Shown here piece by piece: positions 29,734-39,459 of a stretch of 64,000 nucleotides of DNA. How positions within the stretch are numbered: the first letter of the stretch is position 1; every line of letters starts with the position of its first letter. A program made the position numbers and the translations under genes. This DNA comes from Chrysophaeum taylorii (lineage: Eukaryota > Sar > Pelagophyceae > Pelagomonadales > Pelagomonadaceae): the NCBI GenBank assembly GCA_029834535.1, contig JAQMWT010000200.1, forward strand, positions 62,001-126,000, in the 5' to 3' direction. A model generated the notes under the pieces. That model had not been told where the DNA came from. It did not search any database and worked only from the letters and a program-made list of their open reading frames with translations.

Positions 29734-31122
29734 CTAGACGCCCTGGGGTCCTGTCTCCGGTCCGCCCCCCCCCCAGTGCGTCGTCGTCGTCCTCGTCGTC
29801 GTCGTCGTCGTCGCGTCGTAGGGGGGGGGGTTGCGTTGCCGTTGCTGTTGGTGTTGCTGTTGGTGTTGCTGTTGGTGTTGCTGTTGGTGTTGGTGTTGCT
29901 GTTGGTGTTGGTGTTGGTCCCCCCCGCGGAGGAGCGCCCTCTGCTCTGGGGGTCTCCCAAACTGCTTGATGTGCTCGTACTCGACCCGAAACAAGGCCCA
30001 CATGAAGCGCCTCCCGATCTCGACCGCGGCCAGAAGAAGGATGATGTGCTGCTGGACGACGTCCTGCTCGGGGGACACGTAGACGGCCCAGCCCAAGCGC
30101 GCGAGGAAGTCGACGGCGACAGCGCAATAGTACGGCGTCGTCGAAGAAAAATAGCGCGTCGAGCGCGGGAGACCCCAGTCCATCGTGATGTCCCACGCAA
30201 AGTTGAAGACACTGCAGTAGACCGAAAGGACGACCCACGCACGGCTCCACGTGGCCACGCTCGCTGCGACGAGGCAGATCGCCGAGGCGTACTTGGTCGC
30301 GTTGAGCGCGTGCGACGGTCGCCTCTCGGTCGCGTAGAGGCGCACCGACTGGAAAAAGCGGATCACAAAGGGCACAAAGTTCAAGACGAGGTTCACAGCA
30401 GCGTAGCCCGCCGAGTTTGTGGGGGCTCCTGCCAGCAGACAGGCGGCGTAGTGAACGTCAGAAAAAATTTTAGGCATCGACGTCAGCACGTCCGCGACGA
30501 AGGTCCGCGCGAACGTGGGTTCTGTCAAGGGGGAAACCAAGACAGCGAGAACCTGGCGGAGGAGGGCGAGGCGCATCGCTCGGGATTTGGAATGGGAGAC
30601 GAACAACACCGGCGCCCTGTCGAACGGCCAGAAGATCATGAGCACCGGCGCGAAGAAGGCCAGGACGGGGGCTTTCCAGGCCGCGAAAATCGTCGGCAAC
30701 AGGAGCGCGGCGACGTAGCCGCAGAAGCAGGTGAAGGTAATGATCAGCGTCGACATGGCGTTGTCCAGCACGGCCTGGTATTTGAAATCGTCCGGAATTC
30801 CGAACAGCTTGTGGAATAAGATCATGTGGCGCCGCCAGGTGAACATGTCTGCGCCGAAGCAGAGGGAAGCAAAGCAGAGCAAGAAGGACGCGCGGAAGAG
30901 TGGGTACGCGCTGACGAGCTGATGAATGGCGCCCGACCGGGGATCGTAGGCGGCGACCATCACTACGATAGACACGAAGAATAAGGAAACCGACCAGCCC
31001 GTCACGACTCCCAGGACGAAGAATCTCGTCTTGACGGTATCCATATGTAGCCGCCAGACCGTGTCAGCGAACTGACGCGAAGAAGAAGAAGAAGACGACG
31101 ACCGGTGGTGGTGGTGGTCCAT
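29734..31122 (-). CDS. EXS-domain membrane protein (XPR1/PHO1-type, no SPX domain)
   Basis: 462 residues. The first 250 hold about six membrane segments. Residues about 270-400 match the EXS domain of phosphate exporters: YCSVFNFAWDITMDWGLPRS, TPYYCAVAVDFLARLGW, then EIGRRFMWALFRVEYEHIKQF. The SPX sensor domain that precedes EXS in XPR1, SYG1 and PHO1 is absent. Transport of phosphate is inferred from family. The C-terminus is a long His/Gln then Thr-rich tail encoded by repeats. Copia copy 3 is inserted 8 nt upstream of the ATG. Confidence 0.87.
   Translation of the reverse strand: MDHHHHRSSSSSSSSRQFADTVWRLHMDTVKTRFFVLGVVTGWSVSLFFVSIVVMVAAYDPRSGAIHQLVSAYPLFRASFLLCFASLCFGADMFTWRRHMILFHKLFGIPDDFKYQAVLDNAMSTLIITFTCFCGYVAALLLPTIFAAWKAPVLAFFAPVLMIFWPFDRAPVLFVSHSKSRAMRLALLRQVLAVLVSPLTEPTFARTFVADVLTSMPKIFSDVHYAACLLAGAPTNSAGYAAVNLVLNFVPFVIRFFQSVRLYATERRPSHALNATKYASAICLVAASVATWSRAWVVLSVYCSVFNFAWDITMDWGLPRSTRYFSSTTPYYCAVAVDFLARLGWAVYVSPEQDVVQQHIILLLAAVEIGRRFMWALFRVEYEHIKQFGRPPEQRALLRGGDQHQHQQQHQHQQQHQQQHQQQHQQQRQRNPPPYDATTTTTTRTTTTHWGGGGPETGPQGV
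29838..29920 (+). repeat. GTTGCTGTTGGT-type minisatellite
   Basis: Tandem GTTGCTGTTGGTGTT units, next to a G10 run at 29821. On the minus strand this encodes the Gln/His-rich tail of the EXS protein. Confidence 0.9.
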
Positions 31123-31130
31123 TCTCTTCT

Positions 31131-31277
31131 TGTGTGGACCTCACTTACCCCTTTTTCCTTTTCTTTCTTTTCCAGCACCTGTGTGAGGAAGCTATGACAC
31201 TTACCCCTGCACCACGTATCCAGTATCCATACGTCTTTCTCTTATCGCTAGTCTAACGCCTCATTCCATTCGTAACA
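31131..31277 (+). repeat. Left LTR of copia copy 3
   Basis: 147 bp, TGTGTGGACC to TTCGTAACA. It consists of one 51-bp pyrimidine-rich unit plus the 96-bp core shared with copy 1. A TGGTAACAGGTGC primer-binding site follows at 31278. Confidence 0.92.
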
Positions 31278-32548
31278 TGGTAACAGGTGCAGCGTTCGTT
31301 CGTTTCGATCGAACCTGCGCTTGACTTCACGGCGACTCCTCATCGGCTTCAGTTCATTGCTACGTGTTCGGTTCGTTATCGTTTATCATGTCCTCGATCG
31401 AAATTAAGGATAGCAAGCTTTCGCACAAACTTGATGCCTTCAGCGGTGCGCGACATCTTTTCCACCACTGGCCACGTCGTCTTGCGAACATGATCTTTTC
31501 TACCGGCGATCACATTATCTCTACCAAAAAATCCTTGGACTAGCATCTCAGCATCTCGCTGCTCTGAAGGCGAATTTCGCGTCAAGCAACAACGTTGAGA
31601 TATCCATGAAAACCGCGACATGAACTTCACGCGACTTTACAAGCGCATTACCGATGTCTACATGGGCCGTGGGGATCGCGTAGCGAACTTCCTCAACAAG
31701 TTCATCATCGGAGTATACAAGTTGCTCGGCATTGTACCTATCACCGGCGTTTAAGTTGCTCGGCATTTTACCTATCACCGGAGTTCAAGTTGCTCGGCAT
31801 TGTACCTGATCCGACGCACCCTCGAGTGTGTCCTCGCATTTGACTACGTGCATCGTGCTTCAAGCCTTACGGGCTTTGTTTTATCGTCTCGCGTTTCGTA
31901 CCGATGAATGTGGTTGTACCCTTGAGAAGTTCAACAACAACCAATTTCGATGGCATGCACAACCACTTCCGCCGCGCTATCCGCCGCGTCGTCAGCCACG
32001 ACTTCAGACTCTTCCAACTGACCTACCCTAGACACTCCCCTTTCCCAACAAACTGGCTCTACTCGATTCCGACGCACTACCTGATGTCTTTTTGGCGGCT
32101 GCAAGGATCACTTTAAGGGGGACTGCCGCAACTTTCAAAGTTCCTAGCTATTCCACGACAACGCCCTACCCACCATCGCCGTTCTTCTCAACAGCGCAAC
32201 ACTTCCAATGACTCCAAAAACACCCAACAACACCAACCCAAACCCACCACCACTAACACTACCTTTTCTGCTCCTATGCCTACTCCCACCTTGACTGATT
32301 CTAGTTCCACTCCGCCGCTTTTCTTAATACCACCACCTATTACACCCCCCTTCACCGCCTTAAACGGCCACACCCACCGTCTCTCATACACTTCCCGATT
32401 CTCTATCTTATCATCTTTGCGCCTTTCTGCCAATCAAGATAATTCCAAGTCAGCGTGTGTACCGCCGAATGTCTGATGCAAGCACATCAACAACCCCATC
32501 CCACGGAAGCCCCTCGTTTTTTTGTTTTTAGCTCCCATTGCACAGGCG

Positions 32549-32812
32549 CCTCGTTCTGTATTTTCCGCTATTCGTTGCTCAATCCCTCGTTCTGTATTTT
32601 CACGTCGTCGTTGCTCCACCCCTCGTTCTGTATTTTCCCCTCGTCGTTGCTCCTCTCCTCGTTCTGTCTTTTCACCTCGTCGTTGCTCCCCTCATCGTTC
32701 TGTATTTCGCCTATTCGTTGCTCCACTCCCCGTTCTGCATTTTCAGCTATTCGTTGATCCACTCTCCGTTGTGCATTTTCACCTATTCGTTGATCCACTC
32801 CTCGTTGTGCTT
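32549..32812 (+). repeat. 36-bp minisatellite in copia copy 3
   Basis: About seven to eight diverged copies of a 36-bp unit beginning CTCGTTCTGTATTTTC and ending CGTTGCTCCAC. In one frame this encodes repeats of about 12 residues such as RSVFSPRRCSTP. It is absent from copy 1. Confidence 0.85.
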
Positions 32813-33986
32813 GTCGGTTTTGGTAAAACCAGCGAATCACGTTCCATCGCGCATTTCACCTGCCACAACTAAGCTGTGCCTGTCAATTTTTCGCGTGCGC
32901 AGTTTTCGTGCTTCCTATGTGGTTGGATCGCTCATCTTCGGGATCCTGGACAAACGCTTCTTTGCTGTGTGATTTGTGGTTCTCCTTCACGCACTTTTTC
33001 GCCGCTTTTCTGACCTTTAAAATTCGGTTTTGCTATCGACGTGAATTCCGTGCTCAGCACCCGCGACGCTATCTGCAATGTTCTTACGTGCCACTGCGAC
33101 GCTATCTGCAAGCTATCTGCAACGTTCTTACGGCTCCCATGCTCGGGAGAGGTCTGAAGTTAGTTAGTTAGTTTACAACTGTTTTGCCACTGTTGCCAAC
33201 TTCTACCGCAGTCTATTCGAGTATGACGAACGAAGCTCGCCGCTTGCTCCTCCAACGTTGGCCCATATGGCAACTTCGTTCTTGCGAATGCGAAAACGGG
33301 CCACTTTCTTATCTGTCACAGCAGGCTGGCATACAGCAGCCTGGTCTACCCGTGTTCGTTCCTTACACCGCTGGCGCGTCCGAAGTCTTCCATTTTCGCG
33401 TACAGGACGCGGTCGTGCCCATGGCAACTTGCTCGCGCCACAACAACCAAACACCCAACGTTCGCATCAACCCTGTTTACGCCTTTTTTTTTTTTGCTTC
33501 AGTCGCCTCCGACCATCGTCATAACCTGGTCACCATACAACATATCTTCCCAAAGGCAACGTTCTCATCAGACGTCTGGTACACCGCCATCATATGTACC
33601 AGCCTGTGTTTCCGCTATCTTTGCCCCGCTGCGATCCTCAGTGGCAACAATCGTCTAACGCACGTCATCCCAGGCACTTTTGTCGCTATTGTTCTTCAGA
33701 CCTCGATTTTGCTGACATTTTCACTTACCCGATTTCCTGCAATGTCAACCACCGAAGGCACTTCAACGTTGTTCTGACTTTCTCGAATCACGCTTCCAAG
33801 CTCTCGTCTATTGTTGCCCCATTGTCACCTGTTCCTGCTGTTGCCCGATTGTCACCTGTTCTTCCGCTTTTCTTCCGCTGTTGCCCCCTTGTCCGCTGTT
33901 GCCCCCTTGCCCCTTGTTTGATGAGAATGCGCCGGTTTCACTGGGACTGATCACCCCATCACGTGAACCGACCATTCTACGAGCTC

Positions 33987-34064
33987 GAGAGAAAACAACA
34001 GAAAGTGCAAAAGAGAGAAAACAACGGAAAGTGCAAAAGAGAGAAAACAACAGAAAGTGCAAAA
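33987..34064 (+). repeat. 26-bp tandem repeat, three copies
   Basis: Unit GAGAGAAAACAACAGAAAGT plus GCAAAA, three copies with one substitution, inside copia copy 3. Confidence 0.93.
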
Positions 34065-36062
34065 CAAAGTCGCGCCAAACGGAGCCGACCGCGCAAAGTC
34101 GACCAAAGCGCATTACAACAACCAGCAAACTTTCATACTGGCGTTTGTCAACAACGCAATGTCGATTCTGTTTCATCCTGTCACGATGTTGATTCTGTTT
34201 CCTCTGTCGCTTCTGTTTCCTCCTGTAACTCTTTGTATGTCTCTTCTGTTAGCTTTCGTTTGTTAGTTCATTATGTCTTCCTTCCCCTTTGTTTAGCTAA
34301 CACCCTTGTTGATCCCCATGCACACGTTTATTACTCTGCTTCCGAAGAAATCTCTCAGTATTGCCTTGACGAAACTACTATTACTTCCCCCCATTTACGT
34401 GAAGCTTTAGCTCCGACCAATCCTGAGCGTCCTGGCTGGTTGCAAGCCATCGCTAAAGAATACAGCTCTCTTGGTCAGCTTGGTTGCTGGGATGTTATTC
34501 GCCTTCCTTCGATGATGATGATGTTTCTGGCAAGATTTGTACCCTCAAGTGGATCCTCCGCAAGAAGTATGACGCTGGCCGCTTCAAATCGTACAAGGCT
34601 CGCCTCGTTGTCCGCGGTTACACCCAGGTTCACGGCATTGCTTACCACGACACGTGCCGTCCTGTAGATGTCATCTCTGCTTTCATACAAGCCCCTGTCT
34701 GGCGTTGCTGTTCATGACTGGGATTTGCATAAGTTGGATGTCAACTCCGCTTTTATTCAAGCTCCCATTGACGAAGACATCTATGTCTGGCCACCCGAAG
34801 GCTATGCTCCTCGCCAACCCACCGATGGTTCCAAAATCGTTTACAAGCTCCGTCGCTCTTGGTATGGTTGCAAACAAGCTTGTCGCAATTGGTGGCTTTA
34901 TTTGGAACGCTTCCTTCTCAATGATTGTGGCTTCGTCCGCGGATCTGGTGACACTTGCCATTACAAGCTCGTGCTCAATTCTACCGTCATTCTATCGTTC
35001 TGGTCGTTGATGATCTTCTTGTGGCGCATCCTCGTCATTGCATTGGCCATTTCCAAGCCTTTTTCCTCCGTTTCCGCGCTTTCACTGATGTCAATGAACT
35101 TGATCTCACCTCTTACGTTGGTCTTCGCATTACGCGTGATCGCCCTCGGAGAACCCTCACTCTTGACCAATCCCATGCTATCCGTGAAATCCTTACCGAA
35201 CATCGCTTCATCAACAGTAAACCCGACCTCACTCCCGCTCCCAAAGGTCTTCATCTTTCTGCGGCTGATTGTCCTACTCCTGGTTCTCCAGATCACATTT
35301 TCATGGCACGCATCCCTTTTCGCCGTATTGTTGGCTGTGTCCTCTTCATCTCGATCATGACTCGCCCTGATATCACTTGGTCCGTCAATCAGTGTGCGCG
35401 TTTTTCCCACAATCCTGGTAAACCCCACTGGCACGCTTGGCACGCTTTATCCCACACTCTGCGTTATCTCAACGGTTCTCAGGATCTTGCCCTTATTCTT
35501 GGTCGCGATTCTACCCTTCGTCTCTGTGGTTATTCCGACTCCAGCTGGGCCGACGACCCTGATGACCGCCACTCCACAACTGTTTCTTTGTTTTCTCCTT
35601 GCTGGCTCTATGATCGCCTACTGCTCCCGCTCGCAGTACTTACTTGCTCGCTCTTCTCTTGAAGCTGAATTGCTCGCTCTTTACGCCGCCACTGCTGAGC
35701 TCTCTTGGCTTCTCAAACTTTTTGATGACTTTGATCTCCCTCGTCACACGGTACCAATGTACGTCGATAATAGCACCACCGTCACCCAAGTCCGTCTTCA
35801 ATGTCTCACACGGCGCACCCGCCATATTGACATTCGCTTTTACAGCACCGCCGAATATCATCGCAACCACATCATTAATCTCCAACACATTACTCGTCTT
35901 GACAACCTTAGCGATATTTTCACCCGCCGTACGGAAGCTCCTTCCTTCCTCCGGCTTCGTGCTCGTTACCACACCTCGTGACTTCGCCCTGATCTCTGTT
36001 GTTTTTTTTTTTTTCTTTCTTGCCACAATGCCTCTATGACGTCTTCCTCAAAGCTTCTCCTC

Positions 36063-36114
36063 TGTGAGGGTCTCACTTCCCCCTTTTTCCTTTTCTTTCT
36101 TTTTCCAGCACCTG
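36063..36114 (+). repeat. Extra 52-bp LTR unit before the right LTR of copy 3
   Basis: A diverged extra copy of the pyrimidine-rich LTR unit (TGTGAGGGTCTCAC to CAGCACCTG), as also found twice in copy 1 at 8191-8292. Confidence 0.85.
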
Positions 36115-36261
36115 TGTGTGGACCTCACTTCCCCCTTTTTCCTTTTCTTTCTTTTCCAGCACCTGTGTGAGGAAGCTATGACACTTACCCCTGCACCACG
36201 TATCCAGTATCCATACGTCTTTCTCTTATCGCTAGTCTAACGCCTCATTCCATTCGTAACA
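36115..36261 (+). repeat. Right LTR of copia copy 3
   Basis: 147 bp, same length as the left LTR and matching apart from one visible substitution; followed by the CTTCT duplication. Confidence 0.92.
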
Positions 36262-36345
36262 CTTCTGACGATACACGACCACAAAAAATCTTCCGTTGTT
36301 GCTTCCAACAAGAGGGATATGGGGGTGTTAGTCGTAATTTATTAG

Positions 36346-37260
36346 CTAGAGGGCGGCGTGGCCCTTGAAGACGAACTTGGCGTCGCCCGTCATGTAGACG
36401 CGGTTGTCGTCCGCGCGCCAGTCGATGTGAAGGTCGCCCCCGGGAAGCTGGACTTTGACGGCGCGGTCGGCGCGTCCCGTGAGGACGGCGGCGACGCCGA
36501 CGGCGCAGGCGCCCGTGCCGCAGGCCAATGTCGCCCCAGCCCCGCGCTCCCAGACGCGCATCTTGAGCACGCGGGGGTCGATGACCTCCACAAACTCGGT
36601 GTTGACGCGGTTCGGGAAGACGGGGTGGTGCTCGAACTCCTTGCCGAGGGTCTCGAGGTCGATCGCCGCGACGTCATCGACGAAGACAACGCAGTGGGGG
36701 TTCCCCATCGAGACGCAGGTCCCCGCGTAGTCGCCGAGGACGTCGGCCTCGATCACGCGGTCGTCGACCGTAGGTTTTAGGGTTGTCGGAACCTTGACCC
36801 CACTGAGTTCGGGCTCGCCCATGTCGACCGTGACGGTGCCGTCCTCGCGCAGCACGGGCACCATGACTCCCCCCAGGGTTTCGATGTTGTAGGCTCGACC
36901 TCGGTCCGACGCTCGGCCGGCGTCGCCGAGGTCGTCCAAGAAGCGCGCGACGCAGCGAATACCGTTCCCGCACATTTCGGGTTCGGAGGCGTCGCTGTTG
37001 ATGATGCGCATCGCGTAGTCCCCGCCGTTCGCGGCGGGCAGCACGAAGATGACGCCGTCACCGCCGACTCCAAAGTTGCGGTTGCACAGCTGCGCTGCCT
37101 CCTCGGGTCCGACCTTCAACTTCTCCGAGTCGCGGTTGTCGACGAGCAAAAAATCGTTTCCGAGGCCTTGGTATTTGGAAAACGCCACTTCGCGCCCGGG
37201 AGGAGCTGTCAAAGCCGCAGCCGCAACAACGAACCACATCATCATCATCATCATCATCAT
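36346..37260 (-). CDS. dapF: Diaminopimelate epimerase
   Basis: 304 residues; interconverts LL- and meso-diaminopimelate in the plastid-type lysine pathway. Both catalytic Cys motifs are present: MCGNGIRC (about residue 97) and ACGTGACA (about 244). KYQGLGNDF and MGNPHCVVF are further family signatures. The leader begins with eight Met codons from a CAT microsatellite (37237-37260), then [14 protein letters not shown], which fits a targeting peptide; the true start could be any of the eight ATGs. The first ATG overlaps the stop codon of the upstream gene on the same strand (ATGA). Its end is about 80 nt from copia copy 3. Confidence 0.93.
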   Translation of the reverse strand: MMMMMMMMWFVVAAAALTAPPGREVAFSKYQGLGNDFLLVDNRDSEKLKVGPEEAAQLCNRNFGVGGDGVIFVLPAANGGDYAMRIINSDASEPEMCGNGIRCVARFLDDLGDAGRASDRGRAYNIETLGGVMVPVLREDGTVTVDMGEPELSGVKVPTTLKPTVDDRVIEADVLGDYAGTCVSMGNPHCVVFVDDVAAIDLETLGKEFEHHPVFPNRVNTEFVEVIDPRVLKMRVWERGAGATLACGTGACAVGVAAVLTGRADRAVKVQLPGGDLHIDWRADDNRVYMTGDAKFVFKGHAAL

Positions 37261-38384
37261 TTTTGGGTATAATAAGGATTAGGGTTTGAGGCGCGGCGGA
37301 CGAGGTCGGGAGGGGGGGCTTCGCCGTAGTTCTCCACATACCACTCGACAAAAAAGTGGTCGTCCGTGCGCTCCAACAGCTGCTGCTGCTGCTGCTGCTG
37401 TTGCTGGCGGCGGAGGCGGACCATTTGGTTGGCCGCGTGTTCGAGGGCCGCGCGGGGCGGGTCCTGGCCGTACTCCTGGCGGTACCACGTGCGAAAGCGG
37501 GCAATCGAGTCGTCTTCTTGGGCGGCAGGAAAGAAGCGCCTTTTGCCGGAGGAGGAGGGCTTTTCTTCTTCGTGCTGGGGGGGCGGCGGATCGGGGAGAA
37601 GACGCCTTCCGGTGCGGCGCGGCGCGGGCGCCGTCAAGTCGGGGCCGAGGGTACATTTTCCGCCACCGGTTTCTGCCTCGAACACTTTCCGCGACGACGG
37701 CTTCGGGTTCTCTCGGGGCTCGCCCGTCGCTTTGTTCTTAGCGTCGATTTGCCTCCGCGAGGCCCGCGTCCTAAGCACAAAGTTCTCCGCGCGCGGATTC
37801 CCGATCGCGTAGGCGTCCCCCCCCGGAAGGGCACAGAGTAGGCCGTCATTTTCGGGGGGGGTCGCCTTTTTTTGGGGCATCGAGCGGCGGCCCGGGCGCC
37901 AATTCGAATCGTCGCGGGATTCAGGCGCCGCGACGCGCGCGCGGCCGCGCGCACGAACCGCAGGAGGAGGTTGTTCCGAGTCGTCGTCGAGGTTTGTCGC
38001 GAAAGGAGTTTTCGCGCGTACTTTCGGGGGGGCGGGGACGCGAACCGGTCCTCCCGTCGGAAGTCCCGAGTCCATCGACTCCCATTTCTCCAGCGCTTTC
38101 TGCCGCAACAAGAGCTTCCGTTCCTCTGCTGCGCGGTCGTACGAGGGCACCTCTTCTTCTTCTTCTTCAAAGACAGTCTCGTTTTCCTCGACCTGCGGCT
38201 CTACCACCTCCACAGCGTGCTCGCTCATCCCCGCCCATGCCCCCTCCTCCGGGCCCCGCAAGGTCACTTGCCCCGTTTCTAGGTCGTACATCTTGGCCGT
38301 GCGCCGCGCGAACGGCTTTCTTCGAGCCATTTGCGCGTGTCGCTGGGCTTGCGCCTTGGCATGGTTCTCAAACAGCGCCTGCAT
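37257..38384 (-). CDS. Unknown basic, low-complexity protein with two WYxxxYGxxPP repeats
   Basis: 375 residues, mostly disordered and rich in Arg, Pro and Glu. The C-terminal part holds two similar segments, [20 protein letters not shown] and [20 protein letters not shown], separated by a Gln run. The N-terminus ([20 protein letters not shown]) looks conserved. I recognise no family. It lies directly upstream of dapF on the same strand, with the stop TGA overlapping the first dapF ATG, and is divergent from the Band 3/NhaA gene. Confidence 0.7.
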   Translation of the reverse strand: MQALFENHAKAQAQRHAQMARRKPFARRTAKMYDLETGQVTLRGPEEGAWAGMSEHAVEVVEPQVEENETVFEEEEEEVPSYDRAAEERKLLLRQKALEKWESMDSGLPTGGPVRVPAPPKVRAKTPFATNLDDDSEQPPPAVRARGRARVAAPESRDDSNWRPGRRSMPQKKATPPENDGLLCALPGGDAYAIGNPRAENFVLRTRASRRQIDAKNKATGEPRENPKPSSRKVFEAETGGGKCTLGPDLTAPAPRRTGRRLLPDPPPPQHEEEKPSSSGKRRFFPAAQEDDSIARFRTWYRQEYGQDPPRAALEHAANQMVRLRRQQQQQQQQQLLERTDDHFFVEWYVENYGEAPPPDLVRRASNPNPYYTQK

Positions 38385-38583
38385 ATTATTATATATCGGG
38401 GAAACGTCAAAAAAAAAATCCGAATGCCAGGAAGGAAGTCGTTACAACTCTGTCTCTCGAGGCAAGTTCAAGGGGGGTTTCGTCTTATTTCTCCGCTAAA
38501 GAAGTTCCTTCTGCCGGGTACGAGAAGGAAGGAAGGCCCAGCTATATACATTTTGTTTAAGACCGACCAAAAGAGACAAGACA
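38385..38583. promoter_or_regulatory. Divergent promoter interval
   Basis: 199 nt between the ATG at 38384 (minus) and the ATG at 38584 (plus). No clear motif apart from a TATATATC-like stretch at about 38391 and TATATACAT at about 38542. Confidence 0.35.
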
Positions 38584-39426
38584 ATGGGAGAATCCCCGTC
38601 GCCGTCGGAGCACGTGTTGGACCTGAAGAACATGCAGGTCGACGAAAAGAACCTGGTCATGTTCAGGAAGAAACACCTGTTCGTCGAAATGCACGAACTC
38701 GGCGACAAGGAGTGGCACGAGACCCACCGTAGGACGACGACGCATTTAATATTTGAGTAAAAAAGTCGGTCGCAGGTTGGAATTACGGCCTCGAGGAGGA
38801 CCTCCGCGGGCAGAAATGGACGAGCGCCCACCTCCCGACGATCTCCGTGTTTGGGATGATGGCTCTCCGCGAACGTTTGCGTCCCGAGCTGGTGATCTTG
38901 GACGTCGCGACCGACGAGGACAGTCCCTGCGGAAAGAAAATGCGGACGATTGCGCTGGAGATCGTGAACCACTTGGTGCGCGACGGACAGATCGATCCCG
39001 GAAACGCCGCGGACGCGTTGGAGGTGTTGCACGCGCACTTTTGCTTGAAGAAATGCGTCGACCACGACGCGAGGCTTAAGGAAGAAGCTCTCGAGCGCAA
39101 ACTCTCCCACGCGAATCTCCAGGCCCACGCGGCGATGAGCCGGAAGCACAGCCACGCGAATATCGCGCAGTCGGCGCCCGTCGAGGCGGCGATGCCCCCG
39201 AAGTCCACGAGCCTGGCGCGCTTGAGCTCGCTGGTGAACCTCGTCCACGCCCGGCAAGTCGAGGAGCCTCCTCCTCCTCCTCCGGAGGAGGAGGTGGTAA
39301 GCCAGACACCTCGAGGAGGAGGAGGAGGAGGAGGAGGAGGGTCGCTGCTGCAGCCGCCGCGGAATTTGCGGTCCATCTCCGACACGCGGCGCGTGGTGCG
39401 CAGGAAGTCTGCGCTCCAGCGCATTC

Positions 39427-39459
<33 letters not shown>

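Larger units (their letters stand above)
31388..35981 (+). pseudogene. copia copy 3 gag-pol remnants
   Basis: The first codons match copy 1 Gag (MSSIEIK) but a stop occurs by about 31541. A degraded zinc knuckle remains near 32090 (GCKDHFKGDC). No integrase is recognisable between about 32100 and 33900. From about 34200 the RT/RNase H region is highly similar to copy 1, with an internal deletion and a short duplication (DVISAFIQAPV at about 34665 and DVNSAFIQAPI at about 34738), frameshifts near 34990 and 35580, and an otherwise intact RNase H end to 35981. It cannot encode its own enzymes. Confidence 0.85.
31131..36261 (+). mobile_element. Ty1/copia retrotransposon, copy 3, defective inside with near-identical LTRs
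   Basis: Flanked by the duplication CTTCT (31126-31130 and 36262-36266). LTRs of 147 bp differ by one base as read by eye (31147 versus the matching base in the right LTR). The internal part is related to copy 1 at both ends (gag start at 31388; RT/RNase H at about 34200-35981) but is shortened and scrambled between. It separates the EXS gene from its upstream sequence. Confidence 0.92.

Noticed and set aside
32549-32812. CRISPR-like array
   Set aside because: The repeats are contiguous 36-bp units without distinct spacers, in a eukaryotic retrotransposon: a minisatellite.
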